From NCBI GenBank assembly GCA_032717465.1, contig CM064697.1, forward strand, positions 2,049,501-2,113,500: 64,000 nt of DNA, read 5' to 3'. Every line of letters begins with the position of its first letter. Position 1 is the first letter of the stretch. The notes beneath the pieces are model-generated. The model was not told where the DNA came from, did not search any database, and saw only the letters and a program-made list of their open reading frames with translations. The stretch comes from Coenobita brevimanus (taxonomy: Eukaryota; Arthropoda; Malacostraca; Decapoda; Coenobitidae). A program made the position numbers and the translations under genes. Shown here piece by piece: positions 56,640-64,000 of this stretch.

Positions 56640-56863
56640 ACTATAGTTCTTTCACCTTAACATGACCCAAATTTTTGTCCTCTTGCAGCTTATTTCACAT
56701 AGCTCAGTGGCAGAAGAAGACAAAGCTGTGGTTATACGTTCTTTCCATAGCACTTCTTCCCAACTAGTGTCGTATCTAGTGCTAATCTGCTTTTACAGCT
56801 CAACACACTGGACAAATAGATGGCAATTTTGGGCCAAGTTCATGTGAAAGGAGTGAAGTTGCT
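56640..56863. repeat. dispersed repeat family A, copy 2
   Basis: CTATAGTTCTTTCACCTTAA, CTTATTTCACATAGCTCAGT, GGCAGAAGAAGACAAAGCTG, CTTTCCATAGCACTTCTTCC and GTGCTAATCTGCTTTTACAG match the copies at 8860 and 61571. Confidence 0.82.
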
Positions 56864-56930
56864 GTTTTCCAGTCTATAATTTGGATGAAATTGCGTAGAT
56901 GTTCGGGATTTATCAAGTATTGGAACGTGT

Positions 56931-57142
56931 TTAACTCCCTTCATCTGCGGACGTCTTTAATCTTTTATTCTGGCTACCGAACAGACGATTTGATTCAACA
57001 TAGGGATGACCTCTTTTATTGAAGGGGTTAATGAAGAAGTTATCAAAGCTCTCCAGGTGAGTAAGTCTCTCCTAAGCTGAATAAAAATGTTCGGAGATAT
57101 CGACAATAGAATGCAAAAAGGGTCCTTGAACTGAAGTGACTA
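56931..57142. mobile_element. TTAA hairpin MITE, full-length copy
   Basis: TTAACTCCCTTCATCTGCGG, CAGACGATTTGATTCAACAT, TTGAAGGGGTTAATGAAG at the centre (with its own TTAA), CTCCTAAGCTGAATAAAAAT, and CTTGAACTGAAGTGACTAAT at the right. 212 bp. Confidence 0.7.
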
Positions 57143-57228
57143 ATATGCAGTTATAAGGAACGAGTGTAACCAAGACGCAAGTGTGATAAAGAACTAAAAA
57201 TAACACTAAAAATAACATTATCAGCACT

Positions 57229-57232
<4 letters not shown>

Positions 57233-57303
<71 letters not shown>
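57233..57303. repeat. (CA)n microsatellite
   Basis: About 35 CA units at the edge of the CACCATCAC-type array region, followed by poly(A) at about 57332-57347. Confidence 0.99.
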
Positions 57304-57305
<2 letters not shown>

Positions 57306-57489
57306 CGTCCATATTGGGAGAATCCACAGGAAAAAAAAAAAAAAAAATGGCCGTAGTTTTGACAGGAGGATGGACGGGAGGACGAGGGGGTAGATGAAGG
57401 AAGGATGCGCAGTGTGTTCCTGACAAGACAAACGTGCTGGCAGGAGGGGAGTGTTTTCTTGAGATGGGGACGTGTGCAGCCGCAGACAC

Positions 57490-60400
57490 CAACACTACAA
57501 CCTTGACAACACCCCAACACACCATCATTCACCATCACACATCCTTACGTACCCTCAGACATCATCACACACCCTTGCACAACATTATCAGTCATCATAC
57601 ATTCTAACGCACCATCATTAATCGCACACCATCACACAACCTCATGCACCCTCACACACCCTCACATACCATTGTTCATTATCACACACCCTCTCATCAT
57701 TTGCCCATCACACACCCCTACAGACTACCATTCACCCTCACACACAGTCATTCATCATCGAACATCATCACTCACCATCATACACTCCCACACATCACTA
57801 TTCATCACATTCCCTCAAACACCATTACCCACCATCACATTCCCTCACACACCATTACCCACCATTACATTACTTCACACATCATTACCCACCATCACAC
57901 TCTCTCACATACTGTCATTCACTATTACACATCCTCACAGACGATCATACACGTACCTCACACACAATCAGTCATCATTACTCACCTTCACACACCATCA
58001 TTCACCATCACATACCCTCACACACCACCATCACACCCTCGCACACCAACATTCACTGTCACACCCTCACACACCACCATCACTTACCATCACACCCTCG
58101 GACACCAACGTGTTTAACTCCCTTCATCACTTACGGTTAACTCACCAGGTCTCATATTCATCACCTCGTCTGACTCGCAGTATTTCTTACTTCGCATATT
58201 TCCTCTCTATCATGTCTCGTGGACATCCATAATCTTGAGCACTGTAGCACACCATCACAAACCATTCCTTACATTTACCGCCGCTTCTTCATCACTGTAT
58301 AATTCACAGTATTGCCTGACTACGCCAACTTCGTCTCTACCATGTCTCCTCACCATCTTTGATCACAGGCACATGCACACAACACCACACACCATCACTG
58401 ACCTTTACCTCATCGTCTGCATCACTATATGACTCAAAGTGTTGCCTCATCCTGTTAACTTGCCACCTCCTATACCTCCTTGCTGCCTCCCACATCCATC
58501 TTTACAGCTCACCATCACTCAGTCAAACACACATCTCTCTCCTTGACCATCAGTTTTATATCTCAGCATTGCCTTACCACGTTAATTTCCTCTCTGCCTT
58601 GCCTCACCGCTTCGTATAATACTGTACTACCGCATCACTCTCCTCAGGTAAAACCACCATCACACATCATCATCACACTGCCATTTACCGTCAGCATCAC
58701 TCTTTCAACACTATATAACGGGGAGCGTTAATCTTTGCTCAGTTAACATTACTTCCTCGCTACCATGCCTTCTTGTACTGCCTCACCACCAAGTCACAAA
58801 CATTCCACACAATATAATCGAGGATCATTCACTTTCACCACGCACTTTTGCATCACACTATAACTTACAGCTCTGCAATGCCTCATCACTTCATCTTCCG
58901 TTGTCCCACTGTCACATTTTATCAAAAAAAGCGTTCACTCAGCATTAGTCACCATCACGTTCGATCCCTACCACTGCAGCATAAGCAACTCACAGCATTT
59001 TCTCTCCGCGTTAATTTACCATTTTTTCTGATTCCTCACTGCCAGTCCTCACCACTTATCAGTTCTCTTTCTTCATAAGCGTTATCTCACACTAACATCA
59101 TCATTTACCTCCTCCACTGCACCTGCAACACCCCCTCTCAACATTGCCTAAACATGCTTCCTTACCACCACATTTATTTCCCATTTACTATGCCTCAGTA
59201 CATCGCACATGCTATCAGTCTCCATTACTCACCTTCACCAAATCTTCTGCTACACTGACTCATCGCATTGCGTCATCCCTTTGCTTCACCACTGTCTGCA
59301 CTACCTTACTATCATCATTCCCCACGGTCACAGTCATGAAAACACTCTTGCACGTCATGATTCCCCATCCTCCCTCATCACTGCTGCCTCATCAAGCTGC
59401 ATTTCTTCACTCTCCCTGACCACCACCTGTACCGCCTTATTTCTGTGCTCTCCCCTTCTGATTTAGCACAAACACCCTCTCACACCATAACTAACTATAC
59501 ACCCACATCACCACTCATGCCTCACAAGCTGCATTTTGTCACCTCTCTGCCTGACCACTATCTGCATTGTTATGTTCTTTCCTTTCTCATTTATCACAAA
59601 CACCATCTCACACCGTAACTAACCATGCTCCATTATCGGTACCACTCCTGCCTCACAAGCTGCATTGCCTCTCCCCTCTGCGCGACCACCGTCTTTACTG
59701 CCTAACTCCCGTGCTTTACCGTTCCCGTTCGTCGCTTCAGATACCCTTACACACCACCATTCACTCTCATCACTGCTCCTGTCTCACCATCACGCATAAG
59801 CACTCTGAAGTCCCCTAGTACTGCAATATTTCACAGTCCTTATTCAGTATAATCACCACAAGTTTGCCAATACCCACACGCACCACAAGTCCTACACTAC
59901 TAGCTGCATTGTCTCACCACTACTTCTTAACAGCACCATTAAGTTTCGTCTCTCCAGTAAGGCTTATCACCCTGCACCATATGTAATATTTCAAACGACA
60001 TTAATTATCATCACCACAACTTTGACTATTTTCACACACTACTACCTAGCATCACCACCACACCTACCTCACTGACTACAGTGCCACACGCTTAAACCAG
60101 AATTTCCACATTGACAACATTACATCTTTCTTGCATCACACTTACCTCACTGACTGCATTACCTCATTCCTACACCACAAGTACCTCACGAACTGAATTG
60201 CCTCACTCATGTCACACTTGCCTCATTGATTACATCACTCTTCCATCACACTTACTGTACCTCGCTGCATTGCTCAATTCTGTACCCCACTGACTGTTAT
60301 ACCTCCCTCCTTGCTCACACTTTCCTTGCTGACTGCATTACCTCTGTAGCTCACACTTACCTCAGTGACTGTCTTACCTCACATATTTGCGTGAGTCCCG

Positions 60401-60510
60401 CCTGCCCCGCCGTAATCCCGTGTCTTACCATCTTCATTCACCACCACCACTACCACAACCTTGACAACTCCTTCCCTTACCGCCACCTCCTCCCACACGT
60501 CCTCACCACT
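57490..60510. repeat. 3-kb degenerate CACCATCAC-type array
   Basis: Dominated by CACACCATCA, TTCACCATCACACACCCTCA, CACCATCACACACC and later CTGCATTGCCTCACCAC words. It is best ordered at 57500-58100 with ~20-40 bp spacing and more diverged to the right, where CTCACTGACTGCATTACCTC words recur (60110-60380). Thr/His/Pro/Ser frames up to 186 codons are by-products. A 22-bp match to the MITE end (AACGTGTTTAACTCCCTTCA) occurs near 58109. Confidence 0.85.
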
Positions 60511-60669
60511 TAGTCATACCATCCTTGACTTGAATCGGTAACAACACTCAGTGCACAGAAGGAAACATACTGTATTCACTGCCCACGTAGTACTTTCATT
60601 GACTGTTCCGAGTTCGTGTAATTTAGGTGTGCAGTAAATATTAACCTAGAAACGGAGTAGTAAAAAATA

Positions 60670-60674
<5 letters not shown>

Positions 60675-60759
<85 letters not shown>

Positions 60760-60796
60760 GATATAGATAGATATATGTATGTAAATATATATATGC
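60675..60796. repeat. (AT)n microsatellite
   Basis: Pure AT to about 60746, then TAT/GATA variants. Confidence 0.99.
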
Positions 60797-60799
60797 GTC

Positions 60800-61570
60800 T
60801 TCCCTCATTACTATAATTACCTCAGTAAACTGATGTGTTGTTTCACCATCTTTCTCGCCATCATTCCATGACAAGCTGTTCACGTCACTAAAGATCTTCA
60901 CCATACTGTCTCATTCACGGTCCTTCCAGGTCACCGTCCTTCATCATCTCCGCATGACCATATAACATCATTGTTACCACTTCACTTGCTTCACCGTCGT
61001 CCCTTAACAAATCTCCATCACCATCACCGTGTTCACCACACTCACCAATTTAAATAACATTCTCTTTGGCCCCAGGAACTTTCATAACTCCTCTCACTCA
61101 ACAGTTCATTATGCTTATTCCCTCTTAATTTCCTTATGTATGCTACTGATGCAAATTATTTTCGTAATGGAATTATTCAAGTAATATAAATGAAAGTAAG
61201 AAGATGCAACGTGTAAAATAAATCTCGAAGCAAGAAGTGGTGCGAAATCTCTCATGCCAAGGAGAACAGGGCATAATACCTCATGATCCCTGTCTCATTG
61301 TGGTACACATCACTTACTTGCATTGTCTCACAAAACCCTTTATTAACCCAGTTCAGCACAAATATTTCGTCGCATGTATTGTTACCTATTTCTATCTATC
61401 TGTCACCCAGTTTTTTTTAATACCCCACCAGGAGTGTAGGTGACCGGATTAGTTTATATAGTTTATATACTTGGGGCAAATATTTAATGCGAGTGATCAG
61501 TCGCTCGTCCCTGAGTGGGCGATATGTGCCAATAAACCCCGGCCATCCCTCGCATATAAAACCACATGGT
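60800..61570. other. no recognisable gene
   Basis: CACCATC-rich at 60840-61060 (continuation of the array in weak form), then AT-rich unique DNA. Confidence 0.5.
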
Positions 61571-61790
61571 ATTGTAGTCCTTTTACCTTAACTTGTCCCA
61601 GATTTTCTTCCTTTTGTAACTTTTTCCGGGTAGCTGAATGGCAGAAAAAAGATAATGCGACGACTCTACATCCTTTTCAAAGCACTCCTTAGTGTCTAGC
61701 ATTATATTCTAGTACTAATCCATTGTTACAACTGAGCTTTCAGGATGAGGAGACGGCAGTTTTAGGCCAGGTTCGTGTAAAATGTATATA
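61571..61790. repeat. dispersed repeat family A, copy 3
   Basis: TTGTAGTCCTTTTACCTTAA, CTTGTCCCAGATTTTCTTCC, GTAGCTGAATGGCAGAAAAA, CTACATCCTTTTCAAAGCAC and AGTACTAATCCATTGTTACA match copies 1 and 2. In this copy one frame stays open through LTCPRFSSFCNFFRVAEWQK, so the family may derive from a coding sequence. Confidence 0.82.
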
Positions 61791-62981
61791 GTATGATAGT
61801 ATTATTAGAAAGAGGATATATTTCTTCTAAAAACAATAATATAGCACTAATACTTAGCTTCATCCTGTTGTAATACCTTAATCTACACGACCATCAGGTT
61901 TCTTGTCCAGTGCTATCGCTTTGAATTAGCTGAAGTACTGACTGAGTGATTGACTACATTAAAATGATCATGGCAGCTTAACGACGGAGGTCATGAAAAC
62001 CCATGTTCTATCTGACTAAAGGTAAAAATAAAATCCTGTGGAAATGTTTTAGTGCGGTGTGTTGAACTCAAGACTACCCGGTACACAGATTGACTCAGAG
62101 GATGAACGAGATTAGTGTGATTCACAGATGAGATTGGCCAAGAAGGAGATAAAGAACCTGGGAGAGATCAGTGTGGGGGAAGGGTAATTTGTCGTGGGAG
62201 CAAACGTCATCACTGCGTTAGGACAATGAGCTGCAATTCTAGTTGGCCTTGGCGATTTCGTAACATCCCTTCCATACCAATTAATTCTGCATTCAACAGC
62301 ACAGTATCCTCTTGTATGTTATTGATCTACTATTTGTCTATATTAAAAAACTATAAATAACATACAACAAAGTGCTAAGGCTCAATAATTATGGGGAACA
62401 AATCACTAAGGAAGATATACTAAGAAATACCCAAGACCACCTGAAATGCGATCCCGAGTCAGAAGACTGGAGATTGTTTTGTCGACCACCCTTTACAAAA
62501 TACGGCGTTGGGCAGTAGAGAGACTAACAGATACATAAAAATCTTAGCCTCTTCGCCACGAGAGGGGATTCCTGAGCTCAAGTATGCCGTCTGAAGGTGG
62601 TTACAGTAATCTTGTCGTCAGAGTATAAGGATTAACGTAGACGCTTCAGAATCATTCACTAGAGGAGGACAGAACCAGAGGAGGACAGAATGAAAATGAG
62701 CTCGCCATCGAATTAAAAGGCAAAGGTAACTTAATATTACCGACCTAAAGAGAGAAGTGGCACTGCAATAAATACAGCGGTGCGAGTTGAATGAGTAAAC
62801 AGTTGCAACATTGTCAGTCCACTAAGTCATCCCCGTCTTGTGCTGGGGTGATCGGGGTACAGGGGCGGGGACCTGGATGGAGGAGAGAGCTGATGTTTTA
62901 TCGCCTCGTTTATTTACCTGTAATTTTTAATTTGCTGGTCATACAGGTCCAGAATAAATAGTTCCTGATATATTTGTTTTG

Positions 62982-62985
<4 letters not shown>
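61791..62985. other. no recognisable feature
   Basis: AT-rich unique DNA. No supported features. Confidence 0.5.

Positions 62986-62988
<3 letters not shown>

Positions 62989-63013
<25 letters not shown>
62989..63013. repeat. (CT)n microsatellite
   Basis: 12 CT units. Confidence 0.97.
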
Positions 63014-63017
<4 letters not shown>

Positions 63018-63019
63018 AT

Positions 63020-63690
63020 ATATCGTGTGAATGTGTACTATAAAATAATAGTGTGATTGAGAGGGAAGGTTAGAGTGTATGAGGTGTGATTGAGGAGGAA
63101 GGCCGTGATGTGTATTGTTACCCATGTATGGTGGTGTAACCTTGCGGGGCAGCAGCGGCACAGCCACAGCCCCCGACCCGACCGTTACCCGCCGCTTCGG
63201 GTTCCCGTCGGTGCCGAGTCAGGATATATGACCTCCAACCCACCCTGCCCTCGCCCACACCTTTTAAGTTTGAGTGATTTGACCCAAAGGTGGACAGTTA
63301 GGGCCGCCTTCAGGATTATTTGACCCCTGCACTGGCCGGTCACGCAGACGCGGCCAGATTAACCCTGCAGGACCCTGAGTAATTAGGGATCAAGGAAAGG
63401 CCAAAGTATTTTGTATAATCATATTCTTTAGTTGCCATCCTAAACAAGAAACAACACTCTGTGGAATGTTGATGCTGAAGGCTGTTTGTAAATTGTCACA
63501 AAATTATATAACAATTAACGGTAATCATATCACAAATATCAGTGATGTGCAAGCCTTAGAATAAAAACTATCAGCGACATATAATTTGCTATAAAAAATC
63601 CGAGGAAAATTGTTTAGAATTTAAAATATAAGACAGTGGAGACAGCAGGAGATTATTTAAAGACAGATTATTTCATAACATAGTACATCA
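63020..63690. other. GC-rich patch within AT-rich DNA, no gene recognised
   Basis: 63135-63365 is GC-rich with CGs (GACCCGACCGTTACCCGCCG), perhaps the edge of a gene outside the window. A 77-codon frame crosses it (QQRHSHSPRPDRYPPLRVPV) but lacks splice or domain support. The rest is AT-rich. Confidence 0.4.
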
Positions 63691-63691
63691 T

Positions 63692-63726
<35 letters not shown>

Positions 63727-63761
63727 AATATATATATATACAGTATATATATATATATGTA

Positions 63762-63838
<77 letters not shown>
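63692..63838. repeat. (GA)n(TA)n(TG)n compound microsatellite
   Basis: About 18 GA units, about 15 TA units with one CAG break, then 38 TG units. Confidence 0.99.
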
Positions 63839-63839
<1 letters not shown>

Positions 63840-64000
63840 ACTGGCCAACCGTCTTCCACGCCCACTGCCGCTTCACACAACCGTGGTAACCCCCTCGGCT
63901 CGAATAACCCGGTCAAGAAATTAAATGACCCTAACTGACCCTGGGAAGACCTTTAAACCCCGATGTCCTCCACTGTAACCCATGCAACACCCTCCATGAC
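63839..64000. other. end of window, no recognisable feature
   Basis: C-rich on the plus strand, with CCCCTCGGCTCGAATAACCC and TTTAAACCCCGATGTC. Too short to interpret. Confidence 0.5.

Noticed and set aside
57672..58232. 186-codon Thr/His/Ser-rich frame
   Set aside because: Translation of the CACCATCAC array, with several overlapping frames of the same kind.

Overview
This looks like nuclear DNA from an arthropod, most likely a decapod crustacean. That is inferred from the very high density of long (AC)n, (AG)n and (AAT)n tracts, TTAGG/GGTTA-like blocks, arthropod-style tRNA-derived SINEs, and strings of degenerate satellites with almost no recognisable genes. There are no rRNA genes, no functional tRNA genes, no operons, no CRISPR array and no gene that I can name. 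Most long open frames here are translations of microsatellites (Cys-Val, Thr-His, Ser-Leu or Glu-rich) and are not genes.

Layout. 1-3 kb: a GCCGTCAAACCCATAT-type minisatellite, two candidate minus-strand exons (777-820 and 1102-1153), then a ~115 bp satellite holding a long (CA)n. 4-7 kb: the 3' end of a LINE, a polypyrimidine block with ~190 bp periodicity, and two minisatellites. 7-16 kb: mostly unique AT-rich DNA, one copy of a three-copy dispersed repeat (family A), a five-unit satellite with an (ATG)n block in every unit (10.34-11.49 kb), and a GC-rich patch with a candidate exon (13.0-13.35 kb). 16.8-19.1 kb: two degenerate G-rich arrays. 20-31 kb: microsatellites, a 63 bp tandem repeat, family D and a candidate exon at 28.6 kb. 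31.4-35.4 kb: a ~135-145 bp satellite interrupted by a clean MITE, a (TCC)n tract, a cluster of MITEs and a further ~140 bp satellite. 35.7-45.8 kb: family D and E copies, a LINE tail, poly(T), a ~108 bp tandem array, candidate exons at 41.2 and 45.6 kb, and a SINE. 46-53 kb: polypyrimidine DNA, TCTG/TCTA repeats, a ~75 bp array, a SINE inside (TAA)n, and a TIR-bearing element. 53.4-53.7 kb: a small two-exon gene model. 54-64 kb: further MITEs, family A copies and a 3 kb CACCATCAC-type array.

The most notable system is a family of short hairpin-like elements. I count about two dozen complete or partial copies, mostly between 16 and 57 kb. They start TTAACCCTTTCAGTGCGATG and end with the inverse, CATCGCACTGAAAGGGTTAA. 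The TTAA flanks and CCC termini match piggyBac-type target duplications and ends, so I read them as a piggyBac-derived MITE family. Half-length copies (~100 bp) and full copies (~180-240 bp) both have TTAA at each end. One copy sits cleanly inside a satellite array.

Six exon-like segments have good splice signals, open frames or both. None matches a protein I recognise, so coding calls are kept at low to moderate confidence.
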